Both the position numbers and the translations under genes were made by a program. From Acidibrevibacterium fodinaquatile (lineage in GTDB: Bacteria > Pseudomonadota > Alphaproteobacteria > Acetobacterales > Acetobacteraceae): a stretch of DNA of 64,000 nucleotides. This document shows positions 42,601 to 52,359 of this stretch, in pieces. How positions within the stretch are numbered: position 1 is the stretch's first letter; every line of letters starts with the position of its first letter. The notes under the pieces are model-generated. The model worked only from the letters and a program-made list of their open reading frames with translations, had not been told where the DNA came from and did not search any database. Location of the stretch: the NCBI RefSeq assembly GCF_003352165.1, contig NZ_CP029176.1:1-64000 (forward strand). The letters run 5' to 3'.

Positions 42601-42906
42601 GCGCTCCGCACTCATCTCGGCGTTGCGTTCCTCACCGCGACCAATGACAGCGTGCTGTTTTACCGCAAAGCCAGTGCCGACCGTCGCAATGTTCTCGTTG
42701 TCGCGGTCAGCCTCGATCCGCATACCGTGCAGGAAGCCGATGTCGAAATTCCGCTCTGGGAGTGGGGGCTGGCAGATGGCGACCCGATCGGCGCCGAAAA
42801 TCTTATGACCGGAGAAAACATCATCCTTCGCGGCAAATGGCAGCGTCTGCGGCTCGACCCATCGGGCCTCCCCTTTCTCATCTGGCGCTTGGCACCGCTG
42901 TCATGA
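39622..42906 (+). CDS. glgE: GlgE-type maltosyltransferase with amylase-like N-terminal pseudoenzyme domain
   Basis: GlgE transfers maltose from alpha-maltose 1-phosphate to glucan. The 1,094-residue protein has a DUF3416-type beta domain from about 450 and a GH13_3 barrel with the nucleophile Asp824 (FRVDNPHTKP) and acid/base Glu853 (FLAEAFTRP), the same 29-residue spacing as in the Streptomyces enzyme (Asp394, Glu423). Residues 15-430 form a second barrel-like unit with GH13-type regions: HVDLVLDQVA, then GVRLI with Ile175 in the nucleophile position, and FLGW with Trp204 in the acid/base position. So it appears catalytically dead and may bind glucan. Similar long forms are known in alphaproteobacteria. 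It opens a six-gene operon and overlaps treS by four bases. Confidence 0.92.
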   Translation: MEERKYNRSPQLNNNIYYLHALLSGPVSAWDKALDRCAGMGFGQVILPPLVAPGRGGQLFLAGDMDRPHPACGWHGDATALIAHLAGLCRARGVLAHVDLVLDQVAADGALRHAHADLFEAADGSAGLDPRIPRAGFGAVGALWERPDAAAALTELWITRLRDWAAAGLGGVRLIGLGAVPGAHLAALIAGVRRYAPDFRFLGWTPGVPWTHYAAWRGAGLDLVFCSLPWWNFRDGWLWNEIAALRDVAPLAAAPEVPCGQRLATQWQNPLLLRAFYLRALRLAAVLGAGWLLPMGFEYAARRALPDTDPRPDDFAAMHDDAPFDLTADIAALNALRGEIAGLDAGETQLLAGPGGDAIALLRGGAQAAALALLNTRLDATNTLRCADFLPGARVPLAGLRAGDAVLGPQDEISLAPAELRLLPTLPADWVRLPALASEKGAVAAAAAPRIAIEAISPRIPDGENYAARRIVGETVTVSADLICDGHGEMAAVLRWRAADAERWQEVPMRPLGNDRWAAEFPLARLGRHEFTIEAWCDAFATFRTELGKKHAAGLDLSLELVEGRDLVAAAAKRCKGDLAASLRAVLGRLKRAEAPERGYQILLEEATADLMRRADDRPFRVRASPPLALDAERAAAGFASWYEIFPRSMSDDRTRHGTFDDVIRHLPRISAMGFDVLYLPPIHPIGKTNRKGRNNAVIASADDPGSPYAIGAESGGHDAIHPELGTFEDFRRLRDAAAACGMEIALDFAIQCSPDHPWLRAHRGWFAWRPDGSLRYAENPPKKYEDIVNVDFYAADAVPSLWLALRDVVRFWVSQGVRLFRVDNPHTKPLPFWEWLIADIRRDDPSVVFLAEAFTRPKMMYRLAKVGFSQSYTYFTWRNTKQELQAYFTELTTTPVREYFRPHLFVNTPDINPFFLQNGGRAGFLIRAALAATLSGLWGVYCGFELCEAAALPGREEYHDSEKYQIRAWDWERPGNIVAEIAQLNRIRADNPALRTHLGVAFLTATNDSVLFYRKASADRRNVLVVAVSLDPHTVQEADVEIPLWEWGLADGDPIGAENLMTGENIILRGKWQRLRLDPSGLPFLIWRLAPLS

Positions 42907-45900
42907 CCGAAACAAGGGAGATGCACATGGCAGGCCGACGCCCCCTCACGCCGACCGCGGATCCGCTCTGGTACAAAGACGCCGTGATCTATCAGGTGCA
43001 CGTCAAATCGTTTTTCGATGCCAATAACGACGGGGTCGGGGATTTCTCGGGACTCTCGCAAAAGCTTGCCTATATCAAGGAACTCGGGGTAACGGCGATC
43101 TGGTTGTTGCCGTTCTATCCGTCGCCGCTCCGTGACGACGGCTATGACATCGCCGAGTATTGCGGCGTCAACCCGGATTATGGCACGCTCGCCGATGTCC
43201 GGCGCTTCATTCGGGCGGCGCATGAACTCGGCCTCAAGGTCATCACCGAACTCGTCATCAACCACACCTCCGATCAGCATCCCTGGTTCCAGCGCGCGCG
43301 CCAGGCGAAACCCGGCAGCAATGCACGGAACTTCTACGTCTGGTCGGACAACGACCAGCGCTATGCCGGCACGCGCATCATCTTTCTCGACACCGAAAAG
43401 TCGAACTGGGCCTGGGATCCGGTTGCCAACGCGTATTTCTGGCACCGCTTCTACTCCCATCAGCCAGATCTCAATTACGACAATCCGGCGGTGTTGCGTG
43501 CCGTCCTCAGCGTGATGCGGTTTTGGTTGGATCTCGGGGTCGATGGGCTGCGGCTCGATGCCGCGCCCTATCTCGTCGAACGGGAAGGAACCAACAACGA
43601 AAATTTGCCGGAGACCCATGCGGTGCTTCGTACGATCCGCGCCGCACTCGACGAGTACGCACCGGGAAAGGTTCTCCTCGCCGAGGCCAACCAATGGCCG
43701 GAGGACGTGCAGGAATATTTCGGCGCCGGTGATGAATGTCACATGGCGTATCATTTCCCCTTGATGCCGCGCATGTACATGGCGGTGGCGCGCGAAGACC
43801 GCTTTCCGATCACCGATATCCTGCGCCAGACGCCAGAAATTCCCGACAACTGCCAATGGGCGATTTTTCTGCGTAACCATGACGAGCTGACGCTCGAGAT
43901 GGTGACCGATCAGGAGCGTGATTATCTCTGGGAGATTTATGCGAGCGATCGCCGCGCTCGGCTCAATCTCGGCATTCGCCGCCGTCTCGCGCCCCTGATG
44001 GAGCATGACCGGCGCCGCATCGAACTGATGAACAGCTTGCTCCTCTCGATGCCCGGCACGCCGATCATCTATTACGGCGACGAAATCGGCATGGGCGATA
44101 ATCTTCACCTCGGCGACCGCAACGGCGTGCGCACGCCGATGCAGTGGTCACCCGATCGCAATGGCGGGTTTTCCCGTGCCAATCCCGCGGACCTTGTGTT
44201 GCCGCCGATCATGGATCCGATCTATGGCTATGACGCGGTGAATGTCGAGGCGCAATCGAGTGATCCGCATTCCTTGCTCAACTGGATGAGCCGCATGATC
44301 GCGGTGCGTGGCCGGTTCCGCGCCTTCGGCCGTGGCAGCCAGCGCCTGCTTTATCCCGGCAACCGCAAAATCCTTGCGTTTCTCCGCGAATATCAAGACG
44401 CGGAGGCAGAAGAGATCGTGCTTTGCGTCAGCAATTTCTCGCGCACGGCGCAGGCGGTCGAGCTTGCGTTGGGCGAATTCGTCGGCCGCGTGCCGGTCGA
44501 CATGATCGGGGGTTCGGTCTTTCCGCCGATCGGCCAATTACCCTATCTGCTGACTTTGCCACCCTATGGGTTTCTGTGGTTTTCGCTCAGCCTCGAGGCG
44601 GCGCTGCCGCCTTGGCATACGCCGGCGCCACAGCCGCTGGCGGAATTCGTCACCCTCGTCATCCGCCGCGAGATCGCGGAAGTCTTGGCCCCACCCAACC
44701 GCGCCGTGTTGGAGCGCGACATTTTCCCCACCTATCTGCAAAAGCGCCGCTGGTTTGCAGCAAAGGACGCGGCGCTGCGTGGCTGCCATATCGGCTTCGC
44801 GGCCCCCCTCGCAAGCGGCGCCGATGCTGTTTTACTCACCAAGTTGGATATTGCGCTGCCGACCGGGCAAGAACACTATCTGCTGCCGCTCGGCGTTGCC
44901 TGGCCGGGCGAAACCGCAGAGGCGTTGCCAGAGCAACTCGGCATCGCCCGTCTCAGGCGTGGCCATCGCGTCGGCATGTTGACCGATGGTTTTGCCCTCG
45001 ATGGGCTGGTGGATGCGGTTTTGGCCAAGCTTCGCGATGGTGCCGAGATCTCGCTTGGCGATGCCGGCGCCATCCGCTTTCTGCCCAGCCCGCGGCTCGC
45101 CGAGAGCGGCCTCGCGCCAGCGGTGAGCGAGATTCGCCGCCTGGCCGTCGAGCAGACCAATTCGTCGCTGGTGATCGACAATAGCGCGGTATTGAAATTG
45201 ATCCGGCGAATAAGCCCAGGCGTTCATCCGGAAGCGGAAATGACGCGCTACCTCACCGAACGCCACTACCGCAATTGCGCCGCCCTGCTCGGCGAGGTGG
45301 TGTGGCGCGATAGCGCTGGAACCGCCTCCACCCTGATGCTTCTGCAATCCTTCATTCGCAACCAAGGTGATGGCTGGATCTGGACACTCGATTTTCTGGC
45401 TCGTGTGGTGGATGAGCTTGCCGTGAGTGAGGTGGACGCGGCGGCGGTTGCGGATGCATTCGCACCCTATCTCCTCTTTGTCGGCATTCTCGGCCAACGC
45501 TTGGCTGAGCTTCATGCCGTCTTGGCGGCGCCGAGCGATGATCCGGCCTTTGCCCCTGAGCCCGCCGATGCCGAGCTGATGCGGGCATGGGCGAGGTCAG
45601 CCGCGGCGGAGATCGACGGCGCCGTTGCCAGCCTCGACGCGATCACCGATTGGCCTGACCCGGCGATGCAGGCGCGGGCCGCCGAGCTGGTGGGGCGGGC
45701 CCCTGATCTGCGCCGCGCGGTGACGCGGCTCGCCGAGCACGGGCAGGGGTCGCTTTCGACGCGCGTGCACGGCGATTTCCATCTCGGTCAGGTGCTCACG
45801 GCCAAAGACGATGTCTATCTCATCGATTTCGAGGGGGAGCCGGCGCGTCCGCTCGCCGAACGGCGTGAGAAATCCTCGCCGCTCCGCGACGTCGCCGGGC

Positions 45901-46238
45901 TGCTCCGTTCGCTCGATTATGCCGCCGCCGCTGCCAATCAGGGCTTGGTCGGACAATCCGACGCGGTTTTAGCGCGGCGCGAAGATTTGCTCGAAGAGTT
46001 TCGTCTCAAAGCCAAGGCGGCATTCTTGGAAGCCTATGACGCGGCACACGCGCGGGCGCCGCGGCGTTGGACGCGGCCGGAGCAGGAGCCGTCGCTTTTG
46101 ACGCTGTTCCTCATTGAAAAAGCCGCTTACGAAATCCGCTACGAGGCCAGTAATCGGCCGTCATGGCTTCCTATTCCGCTGCGTGGGCTTGCCGAACTCG
46201 CGTCCCGGCTGGCGGAGGGGGAGTCTCGCGATGTCTGA
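42903..46238 (+). CDS. treS: trehalose synthase-maltokinase fusion (TreS-Mak)
   Basis: The 1,111-residue fusion interconverts trehalose and maltose and phosphorylates maltose to maltose 1-phosphate, the GlgE donor. The N-terminal GH13_16 part has [37 protein letters not shown] with nucleophile Asp219 and LLAEANQWP with Glu261. The C-terminal maltokinase part (from about 640) has the kinase-like [15 protein letters not shown] and [12 protein letters not shown] 42903 overlaps the glgE stop (ATGA); ATG 42927, with AGGGAG upstream, is an equally good start. It overlaps glgB by eight bases. Fusion of the two activities is common in bacteria with the GlgE pathway. Confidence 0.95.
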   Translation: MTETREMHMAGRRPLTPTADPLWYKDAVIYQVHVKSFFDANNDGVGDFSGLSQKLAYIKELGVTAIWLLPFYPSPLRDDGYDIAEYCGVNPDYGTLADVRRFIRAAHELGLKVITELVINHTSDQHPWFQRARQAKPGSNARNFYVWSDNDQRYAGTRIIFLDTEKSNWAWDPVANAYFWHRFYSHQPDLNYDNPAVLRAVLSVMRFWLDLGVDGLRLDAAPYLVEREGTNNENLPETHAVLRTIRAALDEYAPGKVLLAEANQWPEDVQEYFGAGDECHMAYHFPLMPRMYMAVAREDRFPITDILRQTPEIPDNCQWAIFLRNHDELTLEMVTDQERDYLWEIYASDRRARLNLGIRRRLAPLMEHDRRRIELMNSLLLSMPGTPIIYYGDEIGMGDNLHLGDRNGVRTPMQWSPDRNGGFSRANPADLVLPPIMDPIYGYDAVNVEAQSSDPHSLLNWMSRMIAVRGRFRAFGRGSQRLLYPGNRKILAFLREYQDAEAEEIVLCVSNFSRTAQAVELALGEFVGRVPVDMIGGSVFPPIGQLPYLLTLPPYGFLWFSLSLEAALPPWHTPAPQPLAEFVTLVIRREIAEVLAPPNRAVLERDIFPTYLQKRRWFAAKDAALRGCHIGFAAPLASGADAVLLTKLDIALPTGQEHYLLPLGVAWPGETAEALPEQLGIARLRRGHRVGMLTDGFALDGLVDAVLAKLRDGAEISLGDAGAIRFLPSPRLAESGLAPAVSEIRRLAVEQTNSSLVIDNSAVLKLIRRISPGVHPEAEMTRYLTERHYRNCAALLGEVVWRDSAGTASTLMLLQSFIRNQGDGWIWTLDFLARVVDELAVSEVDAAAVADAFAPYLLFVGILGQRLAELHAVLAAPSDDPAFAPEPADAELMRAWARSAAAEIDGAVASLDAITDWPDPAMQARAAELVGRAPDLRRAVTRLAEHGQGSLSTRVHGDFHLGQVLTAKDDVYLIDFEGEPARPLAERREKSSPLRDVAGLLRSLDYAAAAANQGLVGQSDAVLARREDLLEEFRLKAKAAFLEAYDAAHARAPRRWTRPEQEPSLLTLFLIEKAAYEIRYEASNRPSWLPIPLRGLAELASRLAEGESRDV

Positions 46239-48417
46239 TCTCGCGCCCGATCCGACGGAGATGGAAGCATTGGCGGCGGGGCGGCATCGTGACCCGTTCG
46301 CGGTCCTCGGCCGGCATCCTGTTGGCGCGGGGCAAGTCGTGGTGCGGAGTTTTCAGCCGCGCGCCGTGCGGGTGGAGGCGATCGATCGTCATGCCGGCCA
46401 TCTCCTCGCCGAACTCGAACGCGTGCATCCGGCCGGGCTGTTCGCCGGCGTGTTGCCTGGCGAAGCACCGTATCTGCTGCGGATCGATGATGGGCGGTTG
46501 CGACACGAGACCGAGGATGTCTATGCCTTCGGCCCGGTGCTCGGCGATTTCGACCTCCATCTCCTCGCCGAGGGCCGCCATCACGATCTCGGCCGTTGTC
46601 TCGGCGCGCATGTGACCCGGCATGAGGGCATCGCTGGGGTCCGCTTCGCCGTCTGGGCGCCGAACGCGCAGCGTGTCTCCGTGGTCGGCGCGTTCAATGG
46701 CTGGGATGGCCGCTGTCATCCGATGCGGCTTCGCCATGGCGCCGGCGTCTGGGAAGTGTTCATCCCGCGGCTTGCGCCGGGAACCCTCTACAAATACGAA
46801 ATCCTCGGGCCGCATGGCGAATTGCTGCCGCTGAAGGCCGATCCGGTGGCGGCGGCGACCGAGCTTCCGCCGGCGACCGCGTCCGTCGTTGCCGCACCCG
46901 ACTGGACGGGCTGGCGGGATGCCGAGTGGATGGCGGGTCGGGCGGCGCGCCAGACCGCGGCGTCGCCGCTTGCGATCTATGAAGTCCATGCCCTCTCTTG
47001 GATCCGCGCCGAGGAGCCGGGGCGCTGCGGCTGGGAAATTCTCGCCGCGCGGCTGATCCCCTATGCCGTGGCGATGGGATTCACCCATCTCGAATTGATG
47101 CCAGTGATGGAGCATCCTTTTGCCGGCTCCTGGGGCTATCAACCACTGGGGCAATTCGCGCCGACGGCGCGGCTTGGCCCGCCGGAGGCATTCGCGCGTT
47201 TCGTCGATGCCTGCCATCAGGCCGGGCTTGGCGTGATTCTCGACTGGGTGCCGGCGCATTTTCCCAATGACGCGCACGGCCTGATCCGCTTCGACGGCAC
47301 CCCGCTCTATGAGCACGCCGACCCGCGCGAGGGATTTCACCCCGATTGGAACACGATGATCTATAATCTCGGCCGCAACGAGGTGCGCGGCTTTCTGATC
47401 GGTAGCGCGCTCTCGTGGCTCGAGCGCTATCATGCCGATGGGCTGCGCGTCGATGCCGTCGCCGCGATGCTGTATCGCGATTATAGTCGGCGCGCCGGTG
47501 AGTGGATACCCAACCGTTATGGCGGGCGGGAAAATCTCGAAGCGATCGACTTTCTGCGCGAACTCAGCGCCACCATCGCCGCGCGTTGCCCGGGTGCGCT
47601 GTTGATTGCCGAGGAATCGACCGCCTGGCCCGGTGTCACCGCGGCGCCGGCCGATGGCGGGCTCGGCTTTGACTTCAAATGGAACATGGGCTGGATGCAT
47701 GACACGCTGCGCTACATGCACGAGGATCCGATCCATCGCCGCTATCACCACGATGACATGACCTTTGGCATGGTCTACGCTTTTTCCGAGCGCTTCGTCC
47801 TGCCGCTCTCGCATGACGAAGTGGTCTATGGCAAAGGCTCGCTGCTCGGCCGCATGCCCGGCGATCGCTGGCAGCGTTTTGCCAATCTCCGCGCCTATTT
47901 CGCTTTCATGTGGGGCCATCCCGGCAAGAAGCTGCTGTTCATGGGCGGCGAGATCGGCCAGGAGAGCGAATGGAACCATGACGCGTCGGTCGAATGGGAG
48001 CGGCTTGACGATCCCGCGCATCGCGGCGTGCAGAGTTTGGTGCGCGATCTCAACCATCTGCTCGCCGCAACCCCGGCGCTTTACCGGCGCGATGCCGACG
48101 CGGAAGGTTTCCGCTGGGTCGTGATCGATGATCGTGCGCAAAGCGTCTTTGCGTGGCTCCGCTTTGCAGGTCCCGACGATCCGCCGCTGCTCGTCGTCTG
48201 CAATTTCACGCCGGTGCCGCGCGTGGGCTATCGGCTCGGTGTGCCGCGGGGCGGGGTTTGGCGGGAGGTTTTGAATACCGACGCCGAGAGCTATGGCGGC
48301 AGCGGCATGGGCAATGGCGGACTGGTGAGCGCGGAGGAAGCGCCCTCTCATGGCCTGCCGGCGGCGCTCACGCTGACCCTGCCGCCGCTTGCGACACTCA
48401 TACTCCGCGCCGATTGA
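46231..48417 (+). CDS. glgB: 1,4-alpha-glucan branching enzyme
   Basis: GlgB adds alpha-1,6 branches to the linear glucan made by GlgE. The 728-residue protein has the N-terminal domain typical of GlgB ([11 protein letters not shown]), a CBM48 domain with RFAVWAPNA and [10 protein letters not shown], and the GH13_9 barrel with [18 protein letters not shown], nucleophile Asp408 in DGLRVDAV and acid/base Glu461 in IAEEST. The 53-residue spacing of the two equals that of the E. coli enzyme (405, 458). The ATG at 46231 follows GGAGGGGGAG and overlaps the treS stop. Confidence 0.97.
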   Translation: MSDLAPDPTEMEALAAGRHRDPFAVLGRHPVGAGQVVVRSFQPRAVRVEAIDRHAGHLLAELERVHPAGLFAGVLPGEAPYLLRIDDGRLRHETEDVYAFGPVLGDFDLHLLAEGRHHDLGRCLGAHVTRHEGIAGVRFAVWAPNAQRVSVVGAFNGWDGRCHPMRLRHGAGVWEVFIPRLAPGTLYKYEILGPHGELLPLKADPVAAATELPPATASVVAAPDWTGWRDAEWMAGRAARQTAASPLAIYEVHALSWIRAEEPGRCGWEILAARLIPYAVAMGFTHLELMPVMEHPFAGSWGYQPLGQFAPTARLGPPEAFARFVDACHQAGLGVILDWVPAHFPNDAHGLIRFDGTPLYEHADPREGFHPDWNTMIYNLGRNEVRGFLIGSALSWLERYHADGLRVDAVAAMLYRDYSRRAGEWIPNRYGGRENLEAIDFLRELSATIAARCPGALLIAEESTAWPGVTAAPADGGLGFDFKWNMGWMHDTLRYMHEDPIHRRYHHDDMTFGMVYAFSERFVLPLSHDEVVYGKGSLLGRMPGDRWQRFANLRAYFAFMWGHPGKKLLFMGGEIGQESEWNHDASVEWERLDDPAHRGVQSLVRDLNHLLAATPALYRRDADAEGFRWVVIDDRAQSVFAWLRFAGPDDPPLLVVCNFTPVPRVGYRLGVPRGGVWREVLNTDAESYGGSGMGNGGLVSAEEAPSHGLPAALTLTLPPLATLILRAD

Positions 48418-48436
48418 AAAGAGCGACGCAAACGCG

Positions 48437-50566
48437 ATGCCCGTCCGCCCCGACAAACTCCTGCCCGGTCGCCCCGATCCGCTCGGCGCCACATGGGATG
48501 GGCTCGGTATCAATTTCGCGGTGTTTTCCGCCCATGCCGAAGCCATCGATCTCTGCCTTTTCGAGGCTTCCGGCAAGCGTGAGATCGCGCGTTACCGTCT
48601 GCCCGAATGCACCGACGAAGTCTGGCATGGCTATCTGCCGGAAGCGATGCCGGGCTGCGTTTACGGCTACCGCGCGCATGGCCCCTATGCGCCGCGCCAT
48701 GGCCACCGTTTCAATGCCCACAAATTGTTGCTCGACCCTTATGCCCGCGCGCTGATCGGCGATCTGCGTTGGACCGATGCCCTCCATGGTTATCGCATCG
48801 GCAGCCAGCGCGCCGATCTCTCCTTCGATCGCCGCGACAGCGCCGCCGCCATGCCGAAAGCCGTCGTCACCACCCATGCTTTTGATTGGGGCGATGATCG
48901 CCGGCCAGAGATCCCGTGGTCGGATACCGTCATCTACGAAGCCCATCTGCGCGGCTTGACCATGCGCCGTGCGGATCTGCTGCCGCCGGATCGCGGAACC
49001 TTCACCGCGCTTGCGGATGGGCGGGTCATCGACCATCTGCGCCGGCTCGGCATCACCGCGATCGAGCTGATGCCGGTTCACGCCTTCGCTCAGGATCGGT
49101 TTCTGGTCGAGGCCGGTCTCAGCAATTATTGGGGCTATTCGACACTCGCCTTCTTCGCACCCGAGCCGCGCTATCTCGGCGCCGGCGCCGCCGACAGTCT
49201 GCGGATCGCGGTGCGCCGGCTGCATGCCGCCGGGATCGAAGTCATTCTCGATGTCGTCTACAATCATACCGCGGAGGGCAACCAGCTTGGCCCGACCCTG
49301 TCGTGGCGCGGGCTCGACAATGCCAGCTACTATCGGCTGGTGCCGGGAAACGAGCGGCACTACATCGACGAGACCGGTTGCGGCAATACGCTCAATCTTT
49401 CGCATCCGCGTGTTTTGCAGATGGTGATGGATAGTCTGCGCCACTGGGCGAGCGCATTCCGGATCGATGGCTTCCGCTTCGACCTCGGCGTGACGCTCGG
49501 CCGCGAGGGCACCGGTTTCGATCCCGGCTCGGGGTTTTTCGATGCGATCCGACAGGATCCGATGCTATCGCGCCTCAAATTGATCGCCGAGCCCTGGGAT
49601 GTCGGTCCTGGTGGCTATCAGCTCGGCAATTTTCCGCCCGGTTTTGCCGAATGGAACGACCGTTTCCGCGATACGGCGCGGCGCTTCTGGCGAGGCGATA
49701 ACGGCCAGCGGGCGGAACTATCGGCGCGGCTTTCGGGATCGAGTGATGTCTTCGAGCGCCGCCGGCGCCGCCCTTACGCATCGATCAACTATATCGCGTC
49801 GCATGATGGTTTCACGCTGCACGATCTCGTCAGCTACAATGAACGCCACAACGAGGCGAACGGCGAAAGCAATCACGACGGCCACGACGCCAATTACAGC
49901 CATAATTGGGGCGCCGAGGGGCCGAGCGACGACCCCGCGATCATGGCGATGCGAGAGCGCATAAAGCGCGCCATGCTGGCGACGGTGTTTTTCGCGCACG
50001 GCACGCCGATGCTGCGCGCCGGTGACGAGATGGCCGGCACACAACGGGGCAATAACAACGCTTATTGTCAAGACAACGAAATTTCCTGGATCGACTGGCC
50101 GGCCGCAAGCGACGGGCCGGCCCAGAGTCTGATCGATTTCACCGCTCGCCTGATCGCCGCGCGACGATCGCGCCCGGTCGTGCGCGGCACCTATTTCATG
50201 CATGGCGAGATCGAGCCGCTGCCCGGGATCGCCGATATCGCCTGGTTCGATGAACATGGCGAGGCGATGAGTGACGCCGCCTGGAATGATCCGATCGGCC
50301 GGCGCCTCGTTTTGCGCCGGGCCGGGCCCGCCGCCGCTCGCAAAGGCGGCGTCGATGTCGTGATGCTACTCATCAACGGCTCCGAGGATGATCATGACTT
50401 CATCCTGCCGTCGCCAGCGCTGCCTTGGCATCTGCTCATCGATAGTGCGCGGCCGGAGCGTCTGAGCGACGTCGTGGATGGGACGACGATCCCTGTCGCG
50501 CAGCGCAGCCTCATCGTGCTCGGGGCGAACATCCCCGCAGCCGCCAGCAGGGAACATAAGGCATGA
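48437..50566 (+). CDS. glgX: glycogen debranching enzyme GlgX (isoamylase type)
   Basis: The 709-residue GH13_11 enzyme hydrolyses alpha-1,6 branches and feeds linear maltodextrins to the TreYZ pair that follows. Features are PGRPDPLGATWDGLGINFAVFS at the start (split), a CBM48 domain, YEAHLRGLTM, DVVYNHTAEGN, nucleophile Asp349 in IDGFRFDLG and Glu385 in LIAEPWDVG, then NYIASHDGFTLHDLVSYN. The ATG at 48437 is the family-position start; the frame opens at 48389. The stop overlaps the treZ start (ATGA). Genes glgX-treZ-treY in this order form the classical maltodextrin-to-trehalose module. Confidence 0.96.
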   Translation: MPVRPDKLLPGRPDPLGATWDGLGINFAVFSAHAEAIDLCLFEASGKREIARYRLPECTDEVWHGYLPEAMPGCVYGYRAHGPYAPRHGHRFNAHKLLLDPYARALIGDLRWTDALHGYRIGSQRADLSFDRRDSAAAMPKAVVTTHAFDWGDDRRPEIPWSDTVIYEAHLRGLTMRRADLLPPDRGTFTALADGRVIDHLRRLGITAIELMPVHAFAQDRFLVEAGLSNYWGYSTLAFFAPEPRYLGAGAADSLRIAVRRLHAAGIEVILDVVYNHTAEGNQLGPTLSWRGLDNASYYRLVPGNERHYIDETGCGNTLNLSHPRVLQMVMDSLRHWASAFRIDGFRFDLGVTLGREGTGFDPGSGFFDAIRQDPMLSRLKLIAEPWDVGPGGYQLGNFPPGFAEWNDRFRDTARRFWRGDNGQRAELSARLSGSSDVFERRRRRPYASINYIASHDGFTLHDLVSYNERHNEANGESNHDGHDANYSHNWGAEGPSDDPAIMAMRERIKRAMLATVFFAHGTPMLRAGDEMAGTQRGNNNAYCQDNEISWIDWPAASDGPAQSLIDFTARLIAARRSRPVVRGTYFMHGEIEPLPGIADIAWFDEHGEAMSDAAWNDPIGRRLVLRRAGPAAARKGGVDVVMLLINGSEDDHDFILPSPALPWHLLIDSARPERLSDVVDGTTIPVAQRSLIVLGANIPAAASREHKA

Positions 50567-52359
50567 GCGCGACGTTTTCGCATCTGGTGCCCTTCGGGGC
50601 CAATCTGCGCGCCGACGGCCGTGTCCATTTTCGCTTATGGGCGCCATCGGTCGCGAGCGTCACCCTGGAGGTCGAAGGGATGGCGCCGGTTGCCATGCGG
50701 CGCGAACCAGACGGCTATGTCAGCGCCAAGCTCCGCTGCCCGGCCGGAAGCCGCTATCGCTATCGCCTGCCCGATGGGCGTGCCGTGCCCGACCCCGCCG
50801 CCCGCGCCCAGGCCGAGAGCGTGCATGGGCCGAGCCTCGTCGTCGATCCCCATGCCTATGTCTGGCGCCATCCGAGCTGGCGTGGGCGGCCCTGGCATGA
50901 GACGGTGCTCTATGAGCTGCATCCCGGCCTGCTCGGCGGGTTTCGCGGCGTCATGGCGCAACTGCCGCGTTTGCAAGCGCTCGGGGTGACCGCCGTCGAA
51001 TTGATGCCCGTCGCGTGCTGCCCCGGGCGATGGAACTGGGGCTATGACGGCGTGCTGCCCTTCGCGCCCGATCCCGGCCTTGGCACCCCGGAGGAGCTGA
51101 AGGCATTGGTCGATGCCGCGCATGGGCTCGGCCTGATGATGTTTCTCGATGTCGTCTATAATCATTTCGGACCCGACGGAAACCATCTGCACGCCTATGC
51201 CGCGCCCTTCTTCCGCACCGACGCGACCACCCCCTGGGGCGAGGCGATCGATTTCGGCCAGCCGGCGGTGCGGGATTTCTTCCTGCACAATGCGCTCTAC
51301 TGGCTGAACGAATATCGCTTCGATGGGCTGCGCTTCGACGCCGTCCACGCGATCGAGCCACCAGCGGCGCTGCCGGCGCTCGCGGCGGCGATCCGCCGCG
51401 GTGTCGATGTCGGCCGGCATGTCCATTTGGTGGTCGAGAACGACGACAACCGCGCGAGCCTGCTCCGTCACGACGCCGCAAAGCACGAGACCCCGTTATT
51501 CGACGCGCAATGGAATGATGATTGGCACCATTGTCTGCACCGGCTGCTGACCGGCGAAACCAGTGGTTATTACGCCGATTACACCGATCCGGCGGCAAAG
51601 CTCGCCCGTTGTCTTGCCGAGGGGTTCGCCTGGCAAGGCGAGGCGTCCGCCTATCGTGACGGCGCCGCCCGCGGCGAGCCGAGCCGGCATCTGCCGCCCA
51701 GCGCCTTCGTCGGCTTCCTGCAAAACCATGACCAGACCGGCAATCGCGCCTTCGGCGAACGGCTCAGCCGTCTCTCCTCCCCCGCCGCCCGCGATGCCGC
51801 GCGTCTCTTGCTGCTGCTTGCGCCGCACGTGCCGCTTCTGTTCATGGGCGAGGAATGGGACGCGACCACGCCGTTCCTCTATTTCACCGACCATGAACCG
51901 GCGCTGGCGGAGCGGGTGCGCAACGGCCGCCGGCAGGAATTCGCGCGCTTTTCGGTTTTTGCTGATCCCGCCGCGCGGGCTCGCATTCCCGACCCCAACG
52001 ATCCCGCGACGTTTCGCGCCGCCATCCCCGACCCGGTGGAGGCGGGCAGCCCCGATGGCCGCGCCGCCATCGCTTGGACGCGGCATTTGCTGGCTCTGCG
52101 CGCACGCGACATCGTCCCCGGCCTCGTCGGCTGCCGCAGCCTCGGCGCCGAGGCGGTGGGGCCCAGCGCGGTGCGGGCGACCTGGCGGCTGGGCGATGGC
52201 CGCGAACTCGGGATCGCGGTCAATTTCGCCGCAACGCCCGCGCCACTCAGCCGCTTCGCCGGCACCACCCTCGCGGCCTCGCGGCCAGGGGTCGGCGAAC
52301 GCGTGCGGCATGGGGAGATACCGCCATATGCCGGCGCTGCTTTCCTCAGCCTCAGGTAA
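50563..52359 (+). CDS. treZ: malto-oligosyltrehalose trehalohydrolase
   Basis: TreZ releases trehalose from the maltooligosyltrehalose made by TreY. The 598-residue GH13_10 protein has an N-terminal beta domain (VHFRLWAPSV), YELHPGLLGGF where family members usually have YELHVGTFT, then WGYDGVLPFAP, DVVYNHFGPDGN, nucleophile Asp259 in DGLRFDAVHAI, Glu292 in VVENDDN, and QNHDQTGNRAFGERL. It overlaps glgX by four bases and treY by 32, which points to tight coupling of the two halves of the pathway. Confidence 0.95.
   Translation: MSATFSHLVPFGANLRADGRVHFRLWAPSVASVTLEVEGMAPVAMRREPDGYVSAKLRCPAGSRYRYRLPDGRAVPDPAARAQAESVHGPSLVVDPHAYVWRHPSWRGRPWHETVLYELHPGLLGGFRGVMAQLPRLQALGVTAVELMPVACCPGRWNWGYDGVLPFAPDPGLGTPEELKALVDAAHGLGLMMFLDVVYNHFGPDGNHLHAYAAPFFRTDATTPWGEAIDFGQPAVRDFFLHNALYWLNEYRFDGLRFDAVHAIEPPAALPALAAAIRRGVDVGRHVHLVVENDDNRASLLRHDAAKHETPLFDAQWNDDWHHCLHRLLTGETSGYYADYTDPAAKLARCLAEGFAWQGEASAYRDGAARGEPSRHLPPSAFVGFLQNHDQTGNRAFGERLSRLSSPAARDAARLLLLLAPHVPLLFMGEEWDATTPFLYFTDHEPALAERVRNGRRQEFARFSVFADPAARARIPDPNDPATFRAAIPDPVEAGSPDGRAAIAWTRHLLALRARDIVPGLVGCRSLGAEAVGPSAVRATWRLGDGRELGIAVNFAATPAPLSRFAGTTLAASRPGVGERVRHGEIPPYAGAAFLSLR

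Noticed and set aside
46171-48576. Long minus-strand frame opposite glgB
   Set aside because: glgB on the plus strand has all catalytic residues; the antisense product is low-complexity.
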